Positions 7,924 through 15,935 of a stretch of DNA of 64,000 nt are shown here, one piece after another. The translations under genes were made by a program, and so were the position numbers. Source of the stretch: Brevinema_A sp051649245 (GTDB lineage: Bacteria; Spirochaetota; Brevinematia; Brevinematales; Brevinemataceae); NCBI GenBank assembly GCA_051649245.1, contig JBOFGS010000012.1:62001-126000 (forward strand), given 5' to 3'. The notes below the pieces were generated by a model. The model saw only the letters and a list, made by a program, of their open reading frames with translations, ran no database searches and was not told the origin of the DNA. How positions within the stretch are numbered: the first letter of the stretch is position 1; every line of letters begins with the position of its first letter.

Positions 7924-8301
7924 ATGAGTAATATTGTTTTGATTATAGGTATAGGTCTTTTAGCAGGAGTATTAAGCGGATTGTTTGGTATAGGTGGTGC
8001 GGTTATTATTGTACCAATGCTTGTCATGATTCTTGGGTTCTCACAAAAAATGGCTCAAGGAACTGCTTTGGTATTATTTTTGGTAGCACCTTCGATGATT
8101 GCTGCATTTCAATACTATAAAAATGGTAATGCAGATATTAGAACTGCTTTGTTGCTTTGGATTGGTGTGTTTATTGGCTCTGCATTGGGAGCATGGCTTG
8201 TTAATACAGTTTTGAAAGATACACCTGAACTTTCTTTAATCTTACGAAGATCATTTTCTATTATTATGGTTATTATGGCTATTAAAGCTTGGTTTTCTTA
8301 A
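7924..8301 (+). CDS. Half-size TSUP (TauE/SafE, DUF81) family permease
   Basis: The 125-residue product has about four membrane spans and begins with the family signature GLLAGVLSGLFGIGGAVIIV, followed by the conserved AQGTALVLFLVAP segment. TSUP proteins export or import sulfur-containing and organic anions. Full-length members have eight spans formed by two repeats; this is a single repeat, a size class known in the family that presumably works as a homodimer. No second half follows in any frame before the transketolase remnant. The ribosome binding site is weak. Substrate cannot be inferred. Confidence 0.72.
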   Translation: MSNIVLIIGIGLLAGVLSGLFGIGGAVIIVPMLVMILGFSQKMAQGTALVLFLVAPSMIAAFQYYKNGNADIRTALLLWIGVFIGSALGAWLVNTVLKDTPELSLILRRSFSIIMVIMAIKAWFS

Positions 8302-8365
8302 TTTATGTCAATCCCTTATATTTTTAAGAGGTTTTTTGTTTTAAAAATATTAAGCTAGAAATTCT

Positions 8366-8835
8366 ATGCATATAGAACAATTTGCAAATAATATTAGATA
8401 TTATATGATTGATATGATTTCTCATCTGGGTTTTGGATACCTAGGAAGTCTACAGTATCTATAGTAGATATTATAGCTGTTTTATATTATATAGAGTTAA
8501 AGGTTGATCCTCAAAATTCTTTTACTTTTATCCAATGCATATTCAAACAATTCTATGATGATTATTGCTTGGATCCAAAATTTAATAGGGGTACTTATAC
8601 TACCTTGGAAGATATTGCTTTATATCGTTCTGTGTCAAACGGTATTATTTTTGATATTTCTGATACAATTCAAGCAAAAGCTATTATTCAATATTGACTC
8701 CACAATCCATGAGGTCTTTGTTATATCAGAATCGTACAACGTGGTATCAGAAAAATATATCAAGATGGCTCAATCTTTGTTCTAGATAAATTTCCTATTG
8801 TTAAAGAAGAAACTGATTCTACAATGTGCCGATAA
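8366..8835 (+). pseudogene. Decayed transketolase with frameshifts and internal deletions
   Basis: Three fragments of transketolase are readable in succession. From ATG 8366, the start of the thiamine-diphosphate subunit reads IRYYMIDMISHLGFGYLGS and stops near 8464. The next frame from about 8459 continues with SIVDIIAVLYYIELKVDPQN, the normal continuation. Then, in the same frame but hundreds of residues further in the protein, comes TLEDIALYRSV-NGIIFD-SDTIQAKA, from the pyrimidine-binding half. A third frame gives YIRIVQRG...DGSIFVLDKFPIVKE, ending at 8835. Stops, frameshifts and the missing middle show it cannot be functional. Whether it came from one gene or a split pair cannot be told. 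Confidence 0.72.
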
Positions 8836-8894
8836 AATATCTAAAAAAATTAAATTGATACTTTCATAAAATATGATCAAATAATAAATAATAT

Positions 8895-8928
8895 AAAAAC
8901 TCCTCTATAATTATAGAGGAGTTTTTTT
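8895..8928 (+). terminator. Intrinsic terminator after the transketolase remnant
   Basis: A perfect stem of ACTCCTCTATAA with its complement, flanked by As and then seven Ts. It remains intact although the gene before it has decayed. Confidence 0.8.
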
Positions 8929-8931
8929 ATC

Positions 8932-8964
8932 ATACCTTTTGGAAGGAGCTACCCTAAAAGGTAT
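8932..8964. repeat. 9-bp inverted repeat with 15-base loop
   Basis: ATACCTTTT and AAAAGGTAT are exact complements; the loop contains GGAAGGAGCT. It lies four bases after the preceding terminator. Function unknown. Confidence 0.35.
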
Positions 8965-9124
8965 TAAGTCTTTATTTGGAAATGATTATTTTTAATATAA
9001 ATAAAATAACATCTTACTATACCAATAAAATCTTAATTCTTAGATTCTCATCCTATTATTTTTATAAATATAATTGTATAAAAATATAATAATTATATTT
9101 TATTTTCTCTCATTTTGTGATCCA

Positions 9125-9154
9125 TTGCAACAAAGTTCTTTGTTCTATTATAAT
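9125..9154 (+). promoter_or_regulatory. Promoter of the SOD-like gene with an inverted repeat in its spacer
   Basis: TTGCAA at 9125-9130 and TATAAT at 9149-9154 have an 18-base spacer. Within and beside it, AACAAAG (9129-9135) and CTTTGTT (9138-9144) form an inverted repeat separated by two bases, placed where a repressor could act. Confidence 0.45.
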
Positions 9155-9208
9155 CGATATATCAGATGTATAGATATAATAATCTCATTTAAAGATAAGG
9201 AGTCAATA

Positions 9209-9736
9209 ATGTTGAAATGTTTATTTTTGTTATTATTGATATTGCCAATATATATTTGGTCAGTTGATTTTTTAAAAGCATCGACCATTTATGAATTGAC
9301 TGATAAAGGTTTTGGTGAAGAAGTTGGTGCTATTATTGTTAGTAAATATAGAGAAGGAATTAAGATCTTTGTTACAGCTACTGTATCTACAAAATCAAAA
9401 AAATTAGGCTTTCATATTCATGAAAAAAATTCACCAATGCCGATTTTAGTTAATGGAAAGTTAATTCTTGGTGGTGCATTAGGAGGGCATTGGGATCCAG
9501 ATAACACACAATTTCATGGTGGACCTTATAACCATCATAAAGGACATAGAGGTGATTTACCAAATTTAATTGTAAATAAACAAAATAAATCTATTAAACA
9601 AACAATCATTGTAGAAGATATTACATTAACAGATCTTTCTGGAAAATCAATGGTCATTACTTCTTCTAATGATAATTATCATCATAAATCTAGAGATGTA
9701 TCTACTGGAACAAGACTTTATGCGGCTATATTTTAA
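9209..9736 (+). CDS. Exported Cu/Zn superoxide dismutase-like protein lacking one copper ligand
   Basis: The 175-residue product has a signal peptide and aligns along its length with bacterial SodC. Conserved positions include GFHIHE (His69, His71), GGHWDP (His94), His103, and GHRGDLPNL (His113, Asp116), covering two copper ligands, the bridging histidine and the zinc site; Arg169 matches the active-site arginine. The fourth copper ligand, normally in MIH/VVH near the end, is threonine 151, and both disulfide cysteines are missing. Ordinary dismutase activity is therefore doubtful, as in B. subtilis YojM. ATG 9209 follows AAGGAG; a longer frame from 9074 lacks a binding site and would hide the signal peptide. 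Confidence 0.8.
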   Translation: MLKCLFLLLLILPIYIWSVDFLKASTIYELTDKGFGEEVGAIIVSKYREGIKIFVTATVSTKSKKLGFHIHEKNSPMPILVNGKLILGGALGGHWDPDNTQFHGGPYNHHKGHRGDLPNLIVNKQNKSIKQTIIVEDITLTDLSGKSMVITSSNDNYHHKSRDVSTGTRLYAAIF

Positions 9737-9848
9737 TTAGTTTTAGTCATATATTTTATATTGTTGAATTTTGCATGAATTGGAGAGGGATTGCAAATTT
9801 GATAATCGTATCATAGGTATCCTTAATGTTTATATTTTCGGAGAGTCA

Positions 9849-10490
9849 ATGATGAAAATAAAAATTATTTTATTTATCATGTTATTAACAAATGGATGTT
9901 CTGTCGAAAAAAATAGTCATTTTTCAGAGAATATATCAACTCCCTCATTGACATCTGGTTATTTTACAATAGTAAAAAATGTAAAAGAGGAACATGGATT
10001 AAAAATTACTGAGGAATATTTTTATACGGTTGATTTAGAAAAATTTGTTGTTACAAGAGGAGTTCATACCAAATATTTAGGTACAGTTAAAAATTCTTCC
10101 CCAGAAATTCACTTGCATGGACGACAGTTTAAAAATGATATTGTGATTTCGACTGTCTCAAATGGAGCTATTTTTATGAAAAATAACATCGAATTTCCTA
10201 TTAAATCTTCTTCTGGTGAAGATATTACAGATAGTGTTATTAAAGATAAACAAAAAACATCTTTTCATTTCATACAAGAAGTATATACTCGATCTGCTTT
10301 AATAACTAAAAATGGACGAGAAGATTTTCGTGTTAATAGTAATGTATCTGAACTAATTCATTTAGTCTTGTTACAAATTAACGAGTCTAATCTTGATTTA
10401 TCTTTATTTGAAAATGTTTATGATGGAGTATCTGAGTTTTATCGCTTGGATCAACATAGCATACTCGATAGAAATCATATACCAATATAA
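9849..10490 (+). CDS. Lipoprotein of unknown function
   Basis: A 213-residue product with a hydrophobic signal and lipobox LTNGC, cysteine 17 being the likely lipid site. The mature protein is rich in lysine, serine and asparagine with predicted beta character; no domain is recognised. Two adjacent ATGs (9849, 9852) are possible, preceded by GGAGAG at 9840-9845; the longer frame from 9771 would bury the signal sequence and is unlikely. It is the first of five unrecognised exported proteins in this region, each separated by 120-260 bases of AT-rich DNA, so each is probably transcribed on its own. Confidence 0.72.
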   Translation: MMKIKIILFIMLLTNGCSVEKNSHFSENISTPSLTSGYFTIVKNVKEEHGLKITEEYFYTVDLEKFVVTRGVHTKYLGTVKNSSPEIHLHGRQFKNDIVISTVSNGAIFMKNNIEFPIKSSSGEDITDSVIKDKQKTSFHFIQEVYTRSALITKNGREDFRVNSNVSELIHLVLLQINESNLDLSLFENVYDGVSEFYRLDQHSILDRNHIPI

Positions 10491-10562
10491 ATATATGAGT
10501 AATCCAATAAAGAATTAGTTTTATTTATTATATAAATATTTATGTAGTTTATCGTACTATAA

Positions 10563-10580
10563 GAGATTAATTTAAATCTC
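10563..10580. repeat. Small inverted repeat between lipoprotein genes
   Basis: GAGATT and AATCTC pair around six bases. There is no T run, so a terminator role is doubtful. Confidence 0.3.
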
Positions 10581-10634
10581 AAAGATATCATTTATCTTGT
10601 TATGTAGTAATAATACGAATATCTCTTAATTTTC

Positions 10635-10656
10635 CATGTATATATCATGTATATAT
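10635..10656. repeat. Tandem 11-bp direct repeat
   Basis: CATGTATATAT occurs twice back to back, about 70 bases before the next lipoprotein start. It could be promoter-related or a slippage product. Confidence 0.4.
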
Positions 10657-10725
10657 ATTGATGTATATTACACAACATGAATACTCTGAAAAATTATTAA
10701 TAAATCATAAAATAAGGATTGTTTG

Positions 10726-11655
10726 ATGAATAGGATACATGGTATTTTCTTGATTTTTATTTGCACTATTATTTCTTGTTCTGTTCAGGATTCTAATATC
10801 AGATTATTTAATTATAGAATTCAACCAATCAAATATAATCGTTTTTTATTAGATCCTGATAAAACCATGCTAGCTTCTCACTTAGAAAGACTAGACCCTG
10901 ATCTCAAAAAGAAAATTAAAACTTCTTCAGATAAAATGATTGAGTTTATCTTTGGGTCAGAGTATTTGTGGGATAATATCAGCCGATCAATTGTTCTTTA
11001 TGATGGTTTGATGAAGTATATGTTACATTCTTCATTTCCTCCAGAAACAATGATATGGCAACATCGTAAGATATTACCTATGACACAGTATATTCAGCAT
11101 ACTCCTGATGCAGAAGGTTTTAAAGAAATATCATTTTATTGGGATACTTTTGGTAATAGAATGGGTATTTTTTGTTCTCATTATGAAGGTCATAGAGGAC
11201 AAGATGATTTTAAATTTTATAAATTTTCTATGAAAGAAGGTTCTTATGAGATTGAATTTAATGGGATTAATATTTTTCAAAACAATTCACATGATCATAT
11301 GCCATTTCATGATCATATGCCATTTATTAATGATGATTTTGTTCTTTATCCTCTTACTATTCATCAAGAATATTTATGGGAGAGAGATAAAAACAATCTT
11401 TCAGTATGGAAATCAACAGTACTAAAAAAGCCTGATTCTAAACATAGAATAGATTATATTATGCTGAAAAAAGATCCGATTAATAATTTATTGGCATTTA
11501 TTGATGTTTCTTCTTACGATATTAGCTATAATCAATCAACAGATACGCTATCTTTTGATTTTAGTAAAAAAAGAAACATGGATCACAATGATTTAGCAAA
11601 TCCAGATAATAAAACAAAAGTGTTATTGTTAGATATTTATGTTTCAATCCCATAA
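10726..11655 (+). CDS. Lipoprotein of unknown function with an internal HDHMPF duplication
   Basis: The 309-residue product has a signal sequence ending in TIISC, with cysteine 18 as probable lipid site. The mature part contains many aromatic residues and histidines and reads as a surface or periplasmic protein; I recognise no family. An exact 18-base tandem duplication at 11290-11325 gives the peptide HDHMPF twice in a row. ATG 10726 is preferred over the TTG immediately before it; AAGGAT precedes it. It follows 235 bases of AT-rich sequence and is followed by a hairpin at 11678-11701. Confidence 0.72.
   Translation: MNRIHGIFLIFICTIISCSVQDSNIRLFNYRIQPIKYNRFLLDPDKTMLASHLERLDPDLKKKIKTSSDKMIEFIFGSEYLWDNISRSIVLYDGLMKYMLHSSFPPETMIWQHRKILPMTQYIQHTPDAEGFKEISFYWDTFGNRMGIFCSHYEGHRGQDDFKFYKFSMKEGSYEIEFNGINIFQNNSHDHMPFHDHMPFINDDFVLYPLTIHQEYLWERDKNNLSVWKSTVLKKPDSKHRIDYIMLKKDPINNLLAFIDVSSYDISYNQSTDTLSFDFSKKRNMDHNDLANPDNKTKVLLLDIYVSIP
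11290..11325 (+). repeat. Exact 2 x 18-bp tandem repeat inside the lipoprotein gene
   Basis: The unit CATGATCATATGCCATTT occurs twice without change. Being a multiple of three, gain or loss of a unit keeps the reading frame. Confidence 0.9.
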
Positions 11656-11677
11656 TCTGAATATCATTCAACAATAG

Positions 11678-11701
11678 ATATATCAAACTGTTTTGATATA
11701 T
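11678..11701. repeat. 10-bp perfect inverted repeat after the lipoprotein gene
   Basis: ATATATCAAA and TTTGATATAT flank a four-base loop 22 bases after the stop codon. No clear T run follows, so it is a weak terminator candidate or RNA-stabilising hairpin. Confidence 0.45.
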
Positions 11702-11915
11702 GTTATCAAAAATATTTTAAATTGATTATCGTAGGTTGTTAACATTAATTCTTTTTTATTTTAGGATCTAACACCTGTATTGTGTACTATTAATTTTTGT
11801 TTGAATAAGACCTCAAAATAATAAGATAATAAAATAAAAATGTTGATACATATAGTCATATTAAAATATTTATGAAATATGATTATGTGTCTACAATTTC
11901 AGGAGAAAAAAGTTA

Positions 11916-12326
11916 ATGATTAGATTGTTATTAATTATCATATTACTTAATTCATGTGCTATCAATGATACTACGAAAGAGCGTTATTCCGGTCGAAAAA
12001 AAATGGCTACAATTGATCCTATGGATTCAAGTGATCCAACTATTGATTTCACAGTACTAAATAAAATAGCTGGCACAGATTTTGTACTTTCTGATGGCAC
12101 AAAAAACATGGCAGATTTGCAATCCGATCAGATATTTACTCTTTCATCAGATGAAAAAGATTTAGTCAAAGAAATAGAAATCGAGGATTCAGAAGAATCG
12201 GATTCTGAAAATGGTGCGTATTCTCATCACAAAGGTTATTTTAAAAAAGTATTTTTCACAAAAATAGATAAGTTAGGGAAAAAGATACGATATGAATACT
12301 ACAAATACATTCATCCTAGCAAGTAA
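11916..12326 (+). CDS. Small lipoprotein of unknown function
   Basis: A 136-residue product with a short signal and lipobox LLNSC (cysteine 14). The middle third is acidic, with many aspartate, glutamate and serine residues near residues 85-105, followed by a basic, tyrosine-rich C-terminus. The sequence SHHKGY there faintly echoes HHKGHRGD of the SOD-like neighbour, which I regard as coincidence. AGGAG precedes the ATG. No family is recognised. The preceding 260 bases are AT-rich and hold one hairpin. Confidence 0.65.
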   Translation: MIRLLLIIILLNSCAINDTTKERYSGRKKMATIDPMDSSDPTIDFTVLNKIAGTDFVLSDGTKNMADLQSDQIFTLSSDEKDLVKEIEIEDSEESDSENGAYSHHKGYFKKVFFTKIDKLGKKIRYEYYKYIHPSK

Positions 12327-12485
12327 AACGTACAATCATCAATTATAAAAATACATGATGATTTGGTACTTTATATAAAATATTATTTTTGTATACAGAG
12401 CGTTATTATTATATTATTCAATTAATGGTTTCATGATAAAACATTGGTATAAATCCTTAAAGAGTCTAACTTGAGGAGGCCATAA

Positions 12486-12959
12486 ATGTGTAAAACATAT
12501 TCTTGGATATTTATCTTAATTTCGTTTTGTGGTGCAGACAAAAATATATTTTATAATCCTTGGGAGGGGGAGGGTCGTCTAACACCACAAATAAATAATT
12601 TTGGGATAAATTATGAAAAATTATTTGTGGTTGATATCGCTTTGAATGATATTCCGATAATATTGGTTATAAATTCTCAAGGTCATTATTTATGGAAGCC
12701 ATATGCTAAGCATCATAACACTTTTGAGAAATTTGATTTATTATATGATTTGAATCTTTTTAAAAAAAAGATTCTTTATCATATAATATTTTTTTATAAC
12801 CAGTATAATGTTTGGTTATTGAATCTTGTTAGACAGAAATTAGGTATACAAAAACTCGTATTTGAACAAACACGAGATGAAAGTGAGCAAAAACAATTAT
12901 CTGATTTAGAAAATATAGCAACGTTAAATAATTGTTTTTGTGTTGTTACAAATAAATAG
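12486..12959 (+). CDS. Exported protein of unknown function
   Basis: A 157-residue product with a hydrophobic N-terminus ending in ISFCG. Cysteine 15 could be a lipid site, but phenylalanine at -1 is atypical for a lipobox, so secretion by ordinary signal peptidase is also possible. After the conspicuous NPWEGEGR near residues 24-31 the protein has no recognisable motif; it contains two more cysteines (CFC) near its C-terminus. AGGAGG at 12473-12478 supports the start. A long minus-strand frame overlapping this gene and the next looks like an antisense shadow. Confidence 0.6.
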   Translation: MCKTYSWIFILISFCGADKNIFYNPWEGEGRLTPQINNFGINYEKLFVVDIALNDIPIILVINSQGHYLWKPYAKHHNTFEKFDLLYDLNLFKKKILYHIIFFYNQYNVWLLNLVRQKLGIQKLVFEQTRDESEQKQLSDLENIATLNNCFCVVTNK

Positions 12960-13118
12960 CTTATCTTAGTAAAAATTATGGTCAACAAGATTACAAATAT
13001 CAAGATACATGATACAAGAATAACAGATGGGTACTTATATGATAATTGAAAATATAGGCAGTTGATCGTATGGTATATTAATGGTTTATTTATATAAACC
13101 TGAAATTGGAGGGGTGTT

Positions 13119-14147
13119 ATGACAATATCAAAATATTGCATGATATTAATATTAATGGGAGTTTGGGCATGCAGTGAAACTTCAAAAATGAAAACAAAAA
13201 ATACATCAATTGCAAAAAGATCATCACCAACGGTAAGTCCTGAGTCAACAGAATCTGAAAACGGTACTGGTAGTACAACGACAGAAGTTAATACACAGAC
13301 AGATGAAACCGTAACGGACAACGATACAGATACAGATCCTTTAGTGGTACAATTACCTAGAGAATCAGGGGAATCAGGTGCTCCTTTTGAGACAAAAGAT
13401 AGTCCTAAAACAGCATCAGTAGTAAATGGATTTAATGAGTTAAGAAAATGGTTTGGCAATAACTCTACCATACCTTCAACTTCACCTGTGAGATCATATT
13501 TTACCACTTCACTAGATGAAAGTACTAAACAAACGGCTATCTATAAAAAGTCTTATGCTAATGGTAGTGACAGAACTATCTATCAAGCACTTTATCTTAG
13601 CTTACCTAATGGGGCAGGTAAAGAAGGAAAATACACCAAACTTAGTGTAGAATATCTTCATGGAATAGTTCAGTACTCTGATAATACCTCATATCAAGTA
13701 AGTAACCAGGTGATGGATAAAATAGTAGAGATTGCTAAAATTAAGAAGATCGATAAAAATAATTTTACAAATATAAAAGATATAGAAAGTATTGCTCAAG
13801 CATCAGATGCCTATGGTTTTGATCTTTATGAGTTAACCGATAAGGTATACAATAGAGAATCTTATTCTCCTAGACTGCAACAATATCGTTTTCTTCAAGA
13901 TTGGAGTAAAAGTCGTACTAATGAGAATGATCCTGCTGAGAAACAAACTCATACCAGTAAATATTACTTGATTAAGAAATACCATAACGATAAAGTGGTT
14001 ATGATTCCTGTTACACAGTATGATAAAAGCTCGAAAACAGCTACTATTCAATACCCTATTACCAGTTTACTTTCTAGTGATGTTAACCGTGAAACCTCAC
14101 AAGGAGGAATCATTTACATATTTAAGAAAAGAAACAATCTAAATTAG
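13119..14147 (+). CDS. Large lipoprotein with a Ser/Thr/Glu-rich stalk
   Basis: The 342-residue product begins with a signal sequence and lipobox VWAC (cysteine 18). Residues about 20-95 are low-complexity, rich in threonine, serine, glutamate and aspartate, as in tethers that lift a domain away from the membrane. The remaining 240 residues form a tyrosine- and lysine-rich domain of unknown family. A GGAGGGG element precedes the ATG. Base composition is less AT-biased than in the neighbouring lipoprotein genes. The gene ends before a strong terminator shared with the convergent barrel-protein gene. A surface-exposed role is inference. Confidence 0.72.
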   Translation: MTISKYCMILILMGVWACSETSKMKTKNTSIAKRSSPTVSPESTESENGTGSTTTEVNTQTDETVTDNDTDTDPLVVQLPRESGESGAPFETKDSPKTASVVNGFNELRKWFGNNSTIPSTSPVRSYFTTSLDESTKQTAIYKKSYANGSDRTIYQALYLSLPNGAGKEGKYTKLSVEYLHGIVQYSDNTSYQVSNQVMDKIVEIAKIKKIDKNNFTNIKDIESIAQASDAYGFDLYELTDKVYNRESYSPRLQQYRFLQDWSKSRTNENDPAEKQTHTSKYYLIKKYHNDKVVMIPVTQYDKSSKTATIQYPITSLLSSDVNRETSQGGIIYIFKKRNNLN

Positions 14148-14206
14148 ATCACAACTATTTAGTATACACACTAGTTACTTAGTAACATTATTAAGGAATT
14201 AATAAA

Positions 14207-14239
14207 TAAAAACTCCCCCAAGAAAAGGGGGAGTTTTTT
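14207..14239. terminator. Bidirectional intrinsic terminator
   Basis: AAAAACTCCCCC pairs with GGGGGAGTTTTTT around a seven-base loop. It separates the convergent lipoprotein and outer-membrane protein genes. Confidence 0.9.
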
Positions 14240-14248
14240 GATTTTGTG

Positions 14249-15775
14249 TTAGTATTGAAAAGAGAAATTCAATCCTATAAAATGAAAAGGTTTGGTGTCG
14301 AGCTTCACGGTATTTGGTCCTCTGAAGACATTTCCGATGAGACCACTGTATTGCCATTGCATTCCCCAGTACATATTTGGGAGCATGTGATATTTCAAAT
14401 CTAACTCAAAAACGAATGTGTTTTGATTGATAATCAAGCCGGCTCCTTCTGTTAATCCTCGTATTGTGAACGCAATATCAGCTGAAAACAGCTTTAACAG
14501 TTCTTTTCCGAGGCTTAAGGACATGGTCACGCCAAAATCATTCATTCCTGTATCACCAAATACTTCAAGATTAATAAAAACTGCTTTTTTGATCCATTCT
14601 ATACCAAAGGATGCATTATAGTAGATGAGATCAGGGATTGTTGATAAGACTTTGTTTGGTTTGAAACAATTTTGATTAGCCAGGTAAACTCGATCAATAT
14701 TATAAAATTTATCAACCCAACGTGGTTGCCAATTTCCAAATGCATGAGACATTTCAAAACGGATAGGGAAAATTTGATAAATCTTCATTAAGAGTCCGTA
14801 ACTAATTCCTGACGCCGATGGAATAACAAGATTATTTTTTGAGTCTTCAAAAATATAACTATAATCAGCATATAAAAGAAGATTGAATTTATTTGATACT
14901 TCAAATAATGGAATATCCATTCCTGCTTCAATCATCGAAAATGTTGGAGAGTTTTTTTGGTTATCTGCTGAGGCATAATCGTATAACTGGATATGATGTC
15001 CATGAAATGCTGATAAATCTACTCCCAAAACAGCATATAGTTTAAAATTTTTATAGAATGAATATTGTTTGTTTTTGATTCCTGCAATAGGACGAAAAAA
15101 TATTTCTCCTGCCATTAGAGTTGGGGAAGCGATATTTGCAAGACTATAGTTGATTCCAAAATACGAAGTATCTAATCCAAACACAAATGACTTACTTGGT
15201 TCATAAGGACCGTATTGGTTTGCGTTGTAGTTGTAGAAAAAACGTCCGTGTCCTTGATAAATTTGTTGTTTTGTGGTTATTTCGGCTTGGATATATTTAA
15301 AAATACTGTTGGTTTTACTGAAATAAAGCGACATTTCTATTTTAGAAATTGCAGCTGCTGGAGATGTCCACAAACTACTAATAAAACTGGTACGCCAATT
15401 AAATCGTAGGGGGACTTCATATCCTAGAAATAATGGGCCTAATTGCATATACGGTGTGAAGATAACATCTGAATAAGGAATTGTTTCAAATTGTCCATAC
15501 TGACCACCAAATTTGAATCCTGCATAATAACGACGTTTTTTTCTTGTTTTTGTTGTATTTGTAAATGATTCAAGACTTTGTGTTTGACGGTTGCCGGAAG
15601 GAAGACTTGGAATAGGGTCAAATGTTACCGAGTCTGCAGGTTTACTGGTATTTATTTCACCGAATGAACTATCAGACGGAGTAGGTGATTGATAATTTTC
15701 TGTTGATTCTTGAGCAAATAATTGTACAACAGTAATCATAGAAATGAAGATAAAAACAGGTGTGATTATTCTCAT
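14249..15775 (-). CDS. Outer-membrane beta-barrel protein, unknown family
   Basis: The 508-residue product has a signal peptide cleaved after about residue 21 (LFAQE), a short proline/serine-rich segment, then some 420 residues with alternating hydrophobic strands, frequent glycine and aromatic residues, and a C-terminal strand ending in FSFQY. A terminal aromatic residue is the usual signal for barrel insertion by BamA. The strands are long enough for a large porin-like barrel. No family was recognised; several spirochaete outer-membrane proteins are equally divergent. Its ribosome binding site is weak, and 160 bases of AT-rich DNA separate it from divergent ktrA. Confidence 0.75.
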   Translation of the reverse strand: MRIITPVFIFISMITVVQLFAQESTENYQSPTPSDSSFGEINTSKPADSVTFDPIPSLPSGNRQTQSLESFTNTTKTRKKRRYYAGFKFGGQYGQFETIPYSDVIFTPYMQLGPLFLGYEVPLRFNWRTSFISSLWTSPAAAISKIEMSLYFSKTNSIFKYIQAEITTKQQIYQGHGRFFYNYNANQYGPYEPSKSFVFGLDTSYFGINYSLANIASPTLMAGEIFFRPIAGIKNKQYSFYKNFKLYAVLGVDLSAFHGHHIQLYDYASADNQKNSPTFSMIEAGMDIPLFEVSNKFNLLLYADYSYIFEDSKNNLVIPSASGISYGLLMKIYQIFPIRFEMSHAFGNWQPRWVDKFYNIDRVYLANQNCFKPNKVLSTIPDLIYYNASFGIEWIKKAVFINLEVFGDTGMNDFGVTMSLSLGKELLKLFSADIAFTIRGLTEGAGLIINQNTFVFELDLKYHMLPNMYWGMQWQYSGLIGNVFRGPNTVKLDTKPFHFIGLNFSFQY

Positions 15776-15935
15776 ATTTTTTTGTTTGCCTTATGACATA
15801 TTTTTTATATTATAAATGATAATGATGAAAAATACAAATGACGTGATCAATCCATTAAAATAAAAATATAAAATATTGATTTTTTATTAAAATTAAAGTA
15901 GTATATAGTATAAAATAGTGAATAGAGGTCTCTAT

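Larger units (their letters stand above)
8836..9124. other. AT-rich gap with hairpins, no gene seen
   Basis: Apart from the terminator at 8895-8928 and an inverted repeat at 8932-8964, I find no coding frame with a ribosome binding site. The stretch is probably further debris downstream of the transketolase remnant. Confidence 0.5.

Noticed and set aside
8504..8785. A 93-codon plus-strand frame
   Set aside because: It lies in a different frame across the transketolase relic and has no start site or recognisable features; the relic explains the sequence better.
10635..10656. Two tandem 11-bp repeats considered as the start of a CRISPR or iteron array
   Set aside because: Only two units without spacers, and the sequence is low-complexity AT; no array structure.
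12794..13507. A 237-codon minus-strand frame with a valine- and serine-rich product
   Set aside because: It is antisense to two genes that have ribosome binding sites and signal sequences; its composition reflects the complementary strand.
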